From positions 1 to 9,771 of the forward strand of contig MVZB01000115.1 in NCBI GenBank assembly GCA_002068205.1: a DNA stretch of 9,771 bases, in the 5' to 3' direction. The position numbers were made by a program, and so were the translations under genes. The notes below the pieces were generated by a model. It saw only the letters and a list, made by a program, of their open reading frames with translations, was not told the origin of the DNA and did not search any database. Numbering within the stretch: the first letter of the stretch is position 1; each line of letters begins with the position of its first letter. Below are positions 1 to 5,612 of this stretch, piece by piece. The DNA comes from a candidate division BRC1 bacterium ADurb.BinA292. GTDB lineage: Bacteria; Sumerlaeota; Sumerlaeia; MVZB01.

Positions 1-279
1 GGCGGCAAGCCGTGGAACTCGCTGCCCGCGTTCGTTCCCATCACCTTCGAGGTGATGGTGCTGTTCGCGGGCGTGAGCACGGTGATCGCCTATTTCCTGG
101 CCAGCGGCTTGCGGCCGGGACGGGAGGCGCGGCTGGCCTTTCCGGGGGTGACGAACGACCGGTTCGCGCTGGTGATCGAAGAAACGGACGCGGCCTTCGA
201 TGCCGACCGCGTGCGCCGCGTGCTCGAGGAGCATAACGCCGTGCACGTGGAGGAGCGCGCGGAGGAGGACCCGGCATGA
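1..279 (+). CDS. actD: Alternative complex III subunit ActD (DUF3341), C-terminal part
   Basis: The open frame enters from the left edge and ends at TGA 277-279, so only the last 92 residues are visible. It begins GGKPWNSLPAFVPITFE, the conserved DUF3341 stretch before the second membrane helix (about residues 11-37). A soluble acidic tail follows. ActD is a membrane subunit of alternative complex III, the quinol:electron acceptor oxidoreductase that replaces cytochrome bc1 in many bacteria. The known family order is actA-B-C-D-E-F, and the next ORF, overlapping by ATGA at 276-279, starts as actE, which fits translational coupling in an operon. Codons here often end in G, whereas those after about position 437 more often end in C. 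Recognition is from family memory; the length cannot be judged because the start is missing. Confidence 0.85.
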   Translation, partial: GGKPWNSLPAFVPITFEVMVLFAGVSTVIAYFLASGLRPGREARLAFPGVTNDRFALVIEETDAAFDADRVRRVLEEHNAVHVEERAEEDPA

Positions 280-1358
280 AACTGAACGCGATCCTGCTGG
301 CGGCGTTCGTGCTGTCAGTGGCGGCGAACTTCGCGGTGCGTCCCGATCCGGCGCGGCCGAACGTGGATTTTCTGCCGAACATGGTTACCTCGGCGGCGTA
401 CGATTCCTACGCGCCCAACCCCAACTTCGCCGACGTGCCGCGCGAGGAGTATCAGCGGCGCCTCCAGACCTACCGCGACCTCCACATGAACATGCTGCGC
501 GTCTGGGGCGGGGCCTTCCTCGAAAAGGAATGCTTCTACGATCTCTGCGACGAACTCGGCCTGATGGTCTGGCAGGAAATGCCCCTGTCATCCTCCGGAC
601 GCGACAGCTACCCGCCCGACACCGAGCCGGCGATGACCGAACAGTGCGCGATCGCCCGCTCTTACGTCGAGCGCCGCCAGCATCACCCCGCCCTCATCAT
701 GTGGTGCGGCGGCAACGAACTGACCGAGCGCGGCCCCGAACGCCGACCCATCGACCTGCGTCATCCCTTGATGGCCCGCTTCGCGGCGATTTTCCAGCAG
801 ATGGACCCCACCCGCCGCTTCATCCCCACCTCCCCCAGCGGCCCGGTTGGGTTCCCCACGCCGGACCAGGTCGGCAAGGGCATCCTCTGGAACGCCCACG
901 GCCCCTGGGAGGCCCATGACCTCGAGGAGTGGGACGAGATGTTCCGGCGCGATGACGCCCTGTTCCGCGCCGAGATCGGTGACCGCAGCGCCAGCCCGAT
1001 CGACCTGATCCGGCGCACCCGCGGCGAGCTGCCCGAAATGCCCCCCACCCCCGACAACCCGCTCTGGCGGCGTCAGCCGTGGAACGTCAGCGAGCAGGAC
1101 TTCCGTCGCGAGGTCGGGCGGCCCCCGGCCACCCTCGAGGAATTCGTCGACTGGAGCCAGCGCCGCCAGACCCGCACGCTGACCACCGTCGCCGAGAGCT
1201 GCAAGCGGCGCTTCCCCCGCTGCGGCGGCGTCCTCTTCTGGATGGGCCACGACTGCTTCCCCTGCGCCGGCAACAACTCGCTGCTCGACTTCGACGGCCG
1301 CCCCAAACCGGCCGCCCTGGCCATCGGCGAAATCTTCAAGCGCCCCGTCACCGGCTGA
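276..1358 (+). CDS. Chimeric ORF: ActE cytochrome N-terminus fused to GH2 beta-mannosidase-like catalytic domain
   Basis: The 360-residue frame starts at an ATG overlapping the actD stop. Residues 1-53 match ActE: a hydrophobic N-terminal anchor (about 3-21), then the ActE stretch YDSYAPNPNFAD (42-53), which in the family is followed by GKTL and later by CXXCH haem sites. Here it runs instead into VPREEYQRRLQTYRD and then MNMLRVWGG (71-79), FYDLCDELG (87-95), HHPALIMWCGGNE (136-148) and WMGHDCFP, all typical of GH2 beta-mannosidase-like hydrolases. E148 is the expected acid/base and E233 (in AEIG) the likely nucleophile. No CXXCH motif is present, so this product cannot be a cytochrome. The GH2 half ends naturally but lacks the usual N-terminal sugar-binding and Ig-like domains, so activity is doubtful. 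It could be a real deletion fusion or an assembly join. The ORF itself is certain; its status as one gene is not. Confidence 0.8.
   Translation: MKLNAILLAAFVLSVAANFAVRPDPARPNVDFLPNMVTSAAYDSYAPNPNFADVPREEYQRRLQTYRDLHMNMLRVWGGAFLEKECFYDLCDELGLMVWQEMPLSSSGRDSYPPDTEPAMTEQCAIARSYVERRQHHPALIMWCGGNELTERGPERRPIDLRHPLMARFAAIFQQMDPTRRFIPTSPSGPVGFPTPDQVGKGILWNAHGPWEAHDLEEWDEMFRRDDALFRAEIGDRSASPIDLIRRTRGELPEMPPTPDNPLWRRQPWNVSEQDFRREVGRPPATLEEFVDWSQRRQTRTLTTVAESCKRRFPRCGGVLFWMGHDCFPCAGNNSLLDFDGRPKPAALAIGEIFKRPVTG
426..443. other. Fusion junction between actE and GH2 sequence
   Basis: Codons up to GAC at 432-434 follow ActE (NPNFAD). From about GTG 435-437 the translation follows GH2 mannosidases (VPREEY). 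The ActE family has G-K after F-A-D, so the change of identity falls within a few bases of 434. Both partners are cut: ActE loses its haem domain, and the hydrolase loses everything before its catalytic barrel. I see no transposon end or long repeat at the join. Confidence 0.7.
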
Positions 1359-1609
1359 CCCGCGTGCCGCCCGTCTTCCCGGTTTGAGGGATCAGATAGC
1401 TCACCGGATCCGGGCCGCATCGCGCCCCTCCCTGCGTTGCGCGCCGGCGACCGCGAGACCGAAACGTGATGCAGAGCCCAAGGTGAGATCAATTTCGTAA
1501 GAGTCAGGTTAGGACGGCGGCCTGCTCGGCATTAACAACAGTAGATATACGTATCTTATTAGTGGTCGCCCCGTCGTGTTTCGCCAGCGCGCGGGACCCC
1601 TTTGGGAAA
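1359..1609. other. Non-coding spacer after the GH2 frame
   Basis: I see no gene and no convincing terminator here. The sequence is GC-rich except for an AT-rich patch at about 1530-1562, which includes a short dyad (AGATA-tacg-TATCT). No coding-like codon pattern or ribosome-binding site was found. Confidence 0.5.
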
Positions 1610-1758
1610 TTCCTCCGCGTCTCCGCGTCTCGGCGTGAGGCCTGGCGCGTCCGGGCGGGGGAAGGCGGCCGACGATCCCTGCGCGGCGCTGAACCGGACG
1701 GCCATGAACCAAAAGGCGCAATCTCACGCCGAGACGCGGAGACGCCGAGGCGCGGAAG
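1610..1758. repeat. MITE-like inverted repeat with 8-nt period arms
   Basis: Bases 1619-1639 and 1723-1743 are perfect 21-nt inverted copies, separated by 83 nt with no coding signal. The left arm has an internal period of 8 (tCTCCGCG, tCTCCGCG, tCTCGGCG). Partial complementarity extends outward to about 1610 and 1758. Similar CTCCGCGTCTC-type arms recur in many large bacterial genomes, so this is probably a non-autonomous or REP-like intergenic repeat. No transposase is nearby, and no target-site duplication could be identified. Confidence 0.65.
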
Positions 1759-2040
1759 GCGAAATGGGTGAAGCGGAGACAAGATGGATCGGCCACCGAA
1801 ACCTACGGCCCAGGCCATCCCGGATCGATCCGCCGGCCAGTCCCGTCAGCGACGGCTGACTTCAGCCCGCTACTTCAGTGGCGGAAAACGGGAACAAGAA
1901 CTCAAACGAGTCCCGCAGGGACGGCGGAACCGTTCGACTCAGTCGCGATCACGAGATTGAGAGCCGAATCCTGGGCAGGCCGATGGGGAGCGAGGCCACT
2001 CAGGAGAGTGGCGCTCCCAGGTTTCGGCCGGTTTTGAGAG
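1759..2040. other. Non-coding spacer with short dyads
   Basis: No gene is recognisable. A short perfect dyad, GTCAGC-gacg-GCTGAC, lies at 1845-1860, and a longer hairpin lies at 1987-2017. Frames open here read as low-complexity Arg/Gly/Ser-rich translations without ribosome-binding sites. Confidence 0.45.
1987..2017. repeat. Stem-loop, possibly REP-like
   Basis: The left arm 1987-2001 (GGAGCG, three bulged bases, CCACTC) pairs with 2006-2017 (GAGTGGCGCTCC) around a 4-nt AGGA loop, giving a 12-bp stem. No T-run follows in either direction, so it is not an intrinsic terminator. It sits among other repeats in a gene-free stretch. Confidence 0.5.
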
Positions 2041-2069
2041 TCGAGGACGAGGACGAGGGACGAGGGACG
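2041..2069. repeat. Degenerate CGAGGA/CGAGGGA tandem array
   Basis: The array reads as CGAGGA units turning into CGAGGGA units. The 14-mer CGAGGACGAGGGAC at 2048-2061 occurs in exact inverted orientation at 9079-9092, inside another array of the same kind 7 kb away. It is purine-rich on the plus strand and lies between the repeat-rich spacer and a terminator. Confidence 0.6.
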
Positions 2070-2085
2070 TCTTGGATTGAGGAAC

Positions 2086-2126
2086 AAAAAAAACCCCGGA
2101 GGATCCGTCATGGATCGCTCCGGGGT
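2086..2126 (-). terminator. Intrinsic terminator of the first PEP-CTERM gene
   Basis: Read on the minus strand, a GC-rich hairpin (arms 2112-2126 and 2093-2106, core ACCCCGGAG, one bulged base) is followed at once by eight T residues (A-run 2086-2093 on the plus strand). It lies 50 nt after the stop codon of the gene ending at 2177. Confidence 0.88.
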
Positions 2127-2176
2127 CCAAGCCATCCTTCCCGGCCACGCGGGCGGGGGAACCGGTCAGCCGTGAA

Positions 2177-2743
2177 TCAGGCCTTGGCCGGCTTGCGGCT
2201 GCGGCGGCGCAGCAGCCCCAGGCTGCCCACGCCCAGTCCGACCAGCGCCAGCGTCGCCGGCTCGGGAACCACCGCGCTCTTGATGTTGACGATCATGTCG
2301 TTGAAGTCGCCGTCATAGCCCGACTCGTTGAAGTTGAGGTCTTCCCAAGCCAACTGCCAGGTATCGTTGCCGATAAACGTGATGCGCGCATGGACCGTCC
2401 CGTCGATGTTGCGCGAGCCGGGTCCCGAGTACCATTGCTCGACCTGGTTGCCGTTGAAGAACGAATCGAGCCGGAACACCAGTTCGGTGTTGGCCGCGAT
2501 CTCACCCAGACTGACCGACTGGCCCGAGGTCGCCGTGTTCGTCGCGAACAGCAGCTGCGTGTTGGGCTGGGTTTCAAACATGAGGTTGGTATAAGCTGCC
2601 TCCGAGCTTAAATACGTAACCGTCACGACCTCGGGCAGCCCCGAGGTAAACAGCGAATTCCCCGACAGCGTCAAGGCGTGGGCCGGCAGCACCAGACCCG
2701 ACATCAACGCCAGCGCCAGGAGAACTTTCGGAAGGGAACGCAT
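2177..2743 (-). CDS. PEP-CTERM sorting domain protein, DUF4114-like (paralog 1)
   Basis: This is a 188-residue secreted protein. A signal peptide covers residues 1-23, with likely cleavage after AHA. The C-terminal 30 residues are a classic PEP-CTERM signal: VPEP at 159-162, a hydrophobic helix rich in Gly and Leu, then RRRSRK. Exosortase cuts such tails during export linked to exopolysaccharide. Near the C-terminus, WEDL (133-136) and DGDFNDM (144-150) resemble the acidic DFND signature of DUF4114-type domains, possibly metal-binding. The start is supported by AAAGGAG at 2749-2755, five bases before ATG. It is transcribed alone from a sigma-54-like promoter and ends at its own terminator. 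The protein is about the same length as the gene at 3183-3755 and clearly related to it, sharing ELVFRL, SGPxSRN and WEDL blocks. The exact role is unknown; it is probably extracellular or envelope-associated. Confidence 0.9.
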   Translation of the reverse strand: MRSLPKVLLALALMSGLVLPAHALTLSGNSLFTSGLPEVVTVTYLSSEAAYTNLMFETQPNTQLLFATNTATSGQSVSLGEIAANTELVFRLDSFFNGNQVEQWYSGPGSRNIDGTVHARITFIGNDTWQLAWEDLNFNESGYDGDFNDMIVNIKSAVVPEPATLALVGLGVGSLGLLRRRSRKPAKA

Positions 2744-2839
2744 AGCGGCTCCTTTGACTCCTTGGAATCTGGTAGCGATTTGCTCGCTCCGCTTACCGTG
2801 CCTGGTAAATTCAGGATCGGCTTACGCTCAGGACCAGAT

Positions 2840-2855
2840 GGCAAGAGCTGTTCCA
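2840..2855 (-). promoter_or_regulatory. Sigma-54 (-24/-12) promoter of PEP-CTERM paralog 1
   Basis: On the minus strand, 2855 to 2840 reads TGGAAC-AGCTC-TTGCC, with the essential GG and GC exactly 10 bases apart, matching TGGCAC-N5-TTGC. The predicted start of transcription is about 2829, giving an 85-nt leader to the ATG at 2743. The gene at 3183-3755 has the same kind of site. Sigma-54 control of PEP-CTERM genes through PrsK/PrsR is known in other bacteria. Confidence 0.65.
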
Positions 2856-2959
2856 GCATCCGGGGAATTTGTATTCGGACCGTTTTCCATTGAGTCTATT
2901 GAATTTAGTGAGCGCACAGAATTGCCCCGTTCACGTCCCGTTCGGCGCGGTGTCAACGG

Positions 2960-2989
2960 CTTGCAGGCGATAGTGCATTGAATTGCAAC
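2960..2989 (-). promoter_or_regulatory. Candidate upstream activator site, copy 1
   Basis: In gene orientation this 30-nt block has the pattern GTnGCAA, 5 nt, TGCA, 9 nt, GCAAG. It agrees at 17 of 30 positions, without gaps, with 3922-3951. It lies 105 nt upstream of the -24 box (centre about -146 from the predicted start of transcription), a normal place for a sigma-54 enhancer. The alignment was found by eye, so chance agreement is possible. Confidence 0.45.
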
Positions 2990-3006
2990 ATTCCCCGGCC
3001 CTGAAA

Positions 3007-3042
3007 GATCGGTCTCGGGATCGGGACCGGGATCGAGATCGC
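3007..3042. repeat. Hexamer array, six GATCGG-type units
   Basis: Six head-to-tail hexamers run exactly in register: GATCGG, TCTCGG, GATCGG, GACCGG, GATCGA, GATCGC. It belongs to the same loose family as the arrays beside the four-helix-bundle gene (5179-5220 and 5613-5642) but has no gene of that kind next to it, so it may be a solo remnant. Confidence 0.65.
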
Positions 3043-3078
3043 CCTGGCCGGTCACTCCCCCCGCCCCCCAACTCCGCG

Positions 3079-3113
3079 TCCCTACATCCCTTTCGTCCCT
3101 TATGTCCCTCTTC
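3079..3113. repeat. TCCCT(T)-type tandem array with ~9-nt period
   Basis: Four units, TCCCTACA, TCCCTTTCG, TCCCTTATG and TCCCTCTTC, follow one another with periods of 8, 9 and 9. It is pyrimidine-rich on the plus strand and lies 36 nt after the hexamer array and just past the terminator of the next gene. Function is unknown. Confidence 0.55.
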
Positions 3114-3123
3114 CCCCCAATGC

Positions 3124-3153
3124 AAAAAGCCCCGCCCGGGAATCGGGCGGGGC
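3124..3153 (-). terminator. Intrinsic terminator of the second PEP-CTERM gene
   Basis: A perfect 10-bp stem (GCCCCGCCCG at 3129-3138 with 3144-3153) around a 5-nt loop is followed, on the minus strand, by five T residues (A-run 3124-3128). It starts 30 nt after the stop codon of the gene ending at 3183. Confidence 0.88.
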
Positions 3154-3182
3154 CTCTTACTCAAAGCCTGCCGGATCGGCTG

Positions 3183-3755
3183 TCAGCGGCGCTTCCGCCG
3201 GCGGCGGACCCATCCTGTCGCGCCCAACCCCAGGCCGACCAGGCTGAGCGTCGCCGGTTCCGGGATGACGGGGATCGGCCGGCTCTCCACGATGAACATC
3301 AAGTCATTGAAGTCGCCGTCGAACAGCGGATCGAAGAGCGACAGATCCTCCCACGACAGCCGCCAGCGATTGCCCCCCAGATCCAGGATCCGCGCGTGCT
3401 GCGTGTTGTCGGCGTTGCGACTGGCCGGACCGCTGAACCACGCGTAGCTGTCGCCGTCGGGTTCCCGCACATTCAGCCGGAACACCAGTTCCCTGCCGCT
3501 GGGCATCATGCCCAGGCTGCGGTTGGCGCCGAGGGCGCTCTGTTGCGAATCGAACAGCACGTCGTCCGAATCCGCCAGCGTCAACCGGTCGCGATACGCC
3601 GTGCTGATCCCGCTCAGCGTGATCGTGATCTCCTCGTCGGCTGTTGCGAACAGCGAGCCTCCCTGCAGCGTCAGCGCCTGCGCCGAGGGCGCGACCGCGA
3701 TCGCCAGCAGCGCCCAGGCCGCCGTGGCGGCCGTCTTCTTCAGCCCATGGGTCAT
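3183..3755 (-). CDS. PEP-CTERM sorting domain protein, DUF4114-like (paralog 2)
   Basis: This is a 190-residue secreted protein with a signal peptide at 1-27 (cleavage after AQA) and a PEP-CTERM tail: PEP at 165-167, a hydrophobic helix, then a run of RRRRKRR at the very end. The mature region shares a block order with the protein at 2177-2743: LTLxGxSLF, ELVFRL, FSGPASRN, WEDL and DGDFND. They are tandem paralogs, though diverged in the middle. An in-frame ATG at 3803 would add 16 residues, but it overlaps the sigma-54 promoter and lies upstream of the predicted transcription start. The ATG at 3755, preceded by GGAAGGGA, is therefore chosen. It is transcribed alone and has its own terminator. 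Export and exosortase processing follow from the family; the binding target is unknown. Confidence 0.9.
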   Translation of the reverse strand: MTHGLKKTAATAAWALLAIAVAPSAQALTLQGGSLFATADEEITITLSGISTAYRDRLTLADSDDVLFDSQQSALGANRSLGMMPSGRELVFRLNVREPDGDSYAWFSGPASRNADNTQHARILDLGGNRWRLSWEDLSLFDPLFDGDFNDLMFIVESRPIPVIPEPATLSLVGLGLGATGWVRRRRKRR

Positions 3756-3798
3756 GCTTCGATCCCTTCCCGGATTGGAAAACGTCGCCGGGGCTGAA

Positions 3799-3814
3799 TG
3801 CAAGGGGCATACCA
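3799..3814 (-). promoter_or_regulatory. Sigma-54 (-24/-12) promoter of PEP-CTERM paralog 2
   Basis: On the minus strand, 3814 to 3799 reads TGGTAT-GCCCC-TTGCA, with correct GG-N10-GC spacing and a full TTGCA -12 element. The predicted start of transcription is about 3788, leaving a 33-nt leader to the ATG at 3755. It also shows that the longer reading frame from 3803 is not used. Confidence 0.7.
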
Positions 3815-3921
3815 GCGCCCGGGCCGGGTCTCGGGATACGTTTAAGTTAAATGAAATCAGGAATGGAAGAGGTGATCAAGGGCCGGTCGCCACCGTCTCC
3901 GACGGGTCGGGAAAAACCTGA

Positions 3922-3951
3922 CTTGCGCATCATGTTGCACGCCGTTGCGAC
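3922..3951 (-). promoter_or_regulatory. Candidate upstream activator site, copy 2
   Basis: This partner of 2960-2989 has the same three blocks, GTnGCAA, TGCA and GCAAG, at the same spacings. It lies 108 nt upstream of the -24 box (centre about -148). The block sits just after the stop of the aldo/keto reductase gene, outside coding sequence. A bacterial enhancer-binding protein such as PrsR is the obvious candidate to bind it, by inference only. Confidence 0.45.
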
Positions 3952-3974
3952 TCCGCACCCCGCTTGCCCAACCC

Positions 3975-5147
3975 TCAGTTCGTCGTCGCCAGCCCCGCAT
4001 GCGTCTCGCGCAGCAGCTCCGGAATGTTCAACCGCACCGGGCACCGCGGCAGGCAGTCCCCGCAGTCGTTGCACGCCGACGCGAACGAGCCGGGGAACCA
4101 GTGTCCCTTCTGCTGCAGCATGTTGTAACGGTAGCGGCCGAACGCCTCCATGTCGTAGCCCTTCCACATGTTGCGGAAGCGCAGCACCTCGGGGATGTTG
4201 ATTTCCTCGGGGCAGGGGAGGCAGGCATAACACCCCGTGCAGTAGGTATCGCCCAGCCGCTCGATCTGGCGATCCAGTTCCAGCTTGGTCCGGCGGTCCG
4301 CGGGGCTCAGGTAGTAGCCGCCGTTGAGGACCCCCATCGCCTCGTCAAAAAACTCCGGCTTGTCGATGCCGAAACTCAGTGTGTGAATCTGCGGATGCGA
4401 CAGGCAGAAGCGGGCGTTGAACTGGATCGGCGTCAGCGGCGCGCAGATCCCCCGCAGCCGGTCGGGCGCGTTGAACAACTGCCCCCCCTTGTCGTTGGGC
4501 GAGATGATGAAGACCCCCATGTCGCGCAGGCCGGCCTGGATCACCGCCGGCAGATTGCGCTGAAAGAAATAGTAGTAGTGCAGATTGACGAACTCGAACA
4601 GCCCGGTATTGATCGCGTCCAGAATCACCCCCACCGGTCCATGCGTGGAGAACCCGACGTGGCCGATCACTCCCTCTTCGCGCAGGCGGTGCAGCGCCTC
4701 GACCGGTCCCCCCTTCGCCGTCGCCGACTGGTTGATCTCCGGCGTGTTGATCCCGTGCCAGCCGTAAAGGTCGATCCGGTCGATCTGCAGCCGGCCAAGC
4801 TGGACCTCGACCTGGCGCATCGCGTCGTCCCAGGTGGCCGGCGCCCCCTTGGTCATCAGGTAGAACTCGTCGCGCCGCTGGCGCAGCCGGCGCCACGTCG
4901 CCCCGTAGAGCCGCTCGCTCAGGCCATAGCCGTGCGCCGTCTCGATATGGTTGATTCCCAGATCCAGCGCCCGTTGGGTGCACTGGTAGCAGGCTTCCAG
5001 CGCCTCGTCGGGGAGCGTCTCGGTCGTCTGCGGATCCGCCCCGCTGCTCGGGTAGCGCATCCCGCCCAGCGTGATGACCGACAGCTTGAGTTCGGTCTTG
5101 CCGAACCGGCGGTATTCCATCGGGGCAAAACGCGTCTGCTCGCTCAC
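3975..5147 (-). CDS. Aldo/keto reductase with C-terminal two-cluster ferredoxin domain
   Basis: This 390-residue cytoplasmic oxidoreductase resembles the COG1453 type. An AKR TIM barrel occupies about residues 10-290, starting YRRFGKTELKLSVITLGG. Of the catalytic tetrad, Y74, K100 and H131 are in place (ETAHGYG, LMTKG, DLYGWHG), while the usual Asp is E69. The C-terminal domain carries two [4Fe-4S] motifs: C303, C306, C309, C312-P and C359, C362, C365, C369-P, each followed by a NIPE segment. The short spacing in the first motif is usual in such fusions. The domain suggests electron exchange with ferredoxin as well as NAD(P)H; the substrate is unknown. The start is GTG at 5145-5147 with GGGAAG upstream; the next ATG (residue 10) has no binding site. 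The spacer to the upstream four-helix-bundle remnant is 27 nt, with no promoter seen, so it may be read from the accD side. Confidence 0.9.
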   Translation of the reverse strand: MSEQTRFAPMEYRRFGKTELKLSVITLGGMRYPSSGADPQTTETLPDEALEACYQCTQRALDLGINHIETAHGYGLSERLYGATWRRLRQRRDEFYLMTKGAPATWDDAMRQVEVQLGRLQIDRIDLYGWHGINTPEINQSATAKGGPVEALHRLREEGVIGHVGFSTHGPVGVILDAINTGLFEFVNLHYYYFFQRNLPAVIQAGLRDMGVFIISPNDKGGQLFNAPDRLRGICAPLTPIQFNARFCLSHPQIHTLSFGIDKPEFFDEAMGVLNGGYYLSPADRRTKLELDRQIERLGDTYCTGCYACLPCPEEINIPEVLRFRNMWKGYDMEAFGRYRYNMLQQKGHWFPGSFASACNDCGDCLPRCPVRLNIPELLRETHAGLATTN

Positions 5148-5174
5148 AAAATTCTTCCCTTCGAGTCGGTGTTG

Positions 5175-5583
5175 CTATGCATCGGTATCGGTATCGCTAT
5201 CGCTATCGGATCCCGAATCGAGGTAACTCGCCTGCTCTTCCCTGACGCTGCAGCTTCGCCCGCCCATTCGGGTCAGCATCGCGACGATCCGGTCCAGTGG
5301 GTCCTTGCCTTTTCGGTGCGCCATCTCATCCATGGCATTCCCCACCGTCAGCACATCCCGAATCGCGGCGCATTCCAAGGCCGATCCTCGCGCGATCTCA
5401 AAAGAACGCCGCCGGTCCGCTTCGGCGAATTTGCCGTTCCCTTCCGCGACGTTGAGCGGGATGGACTGACTGGCTCTCAGCCACTGGTCTCGGGCGTGTC
5501 GAAAGTTCCCTGTCAAAGTCCTCGGCTGCGGCAAAGCCCCATGCTACATACTCAATCGACAGACGGTAGACATCGAGTTTCAT
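5175..5583 (-). pseudogene. Frameshifted four-helix-bundle protein (23S rRNA IVS-type family)
   Basis: The start MKLDVYRLSIEYVAW (ATG at 5581-5583) and the later HARDQWLRASQSIPLN, VAEGNGK and FEIARGSALECAAI blocks are hallmarks of the four-helix-bundle (S23/IVP) family common in Planctomycetes and relatives. The two halves are in different frames. The first frame is right up to DRELS; at about 5499 one base too many (or two too few) moves the family sequence into the neighbouring frame, which then runs to TAG at 5175-5177. Without the shift the protein would be about 135 residues. Its last residues, SDSDSDTDTDA, are not family sequence but the translation of the hexamer array at 5179-5220. 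These proteins form small alpha-helical oligomers; their role outside rRNA genes is unknown, and relatives (Avd) bind RNA in diversity-generating retroelements. The shift could be a sequencing error. Confidence 0.85.
5179..5220. repeat. Left hexamer array flanking the four-helix-bundle gene
   Basis: Seven units are in register: GCATCG, GTATCG, GTATCG, CTATCG, CTATCG, GATCCC, GAATCG. On the minus strand they read as CGATAC/CGATAG repeats and encode the Asp-Ser/Thr tail of the four-helix-bundle frame. Orientation is opposite to the array at 5613-5642. Confidence 0.75.
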
Positions 5584-5612
5584 GTGCGTCAGGGCAATTG
5601 CGGAACCATCTT

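Larger units (their letters stand above)
2856..3123. other. Spacer between the two PEP-CTERM genes
   Basis: No gene is recognised. It holds the candidate activator site (2960-2989), a CGGGATC-type hexamer array (3007-3042) and a TCCCT-type array (3079-3113). The stretch just upstream of the promoter, about 2860-2940, is richer in A and T than its surroundings, as expected for a regulatory region. Confidence 0.5.

Noticed and set aside
588..1250. 220-codon minus-strand frame opposite the GH2 region
   Set aside because: It is a shadow frame; the plus strand has clear GH2 motifs.
2744..2839. GGCACG...AAGC at about 2798-2810 as an alternative sigma-54 site for the first PEP-CTERM gene
   Set aside because: The GG-to-GC distance is 8 instead of 10; the site at 2840-2855 fits exactly.
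3755..3803. Longer start for the second PEP-CTERM protein at 3803
   Set aside because: It overlaps the sigma-54 promoter and precedes the predicted transcription start.
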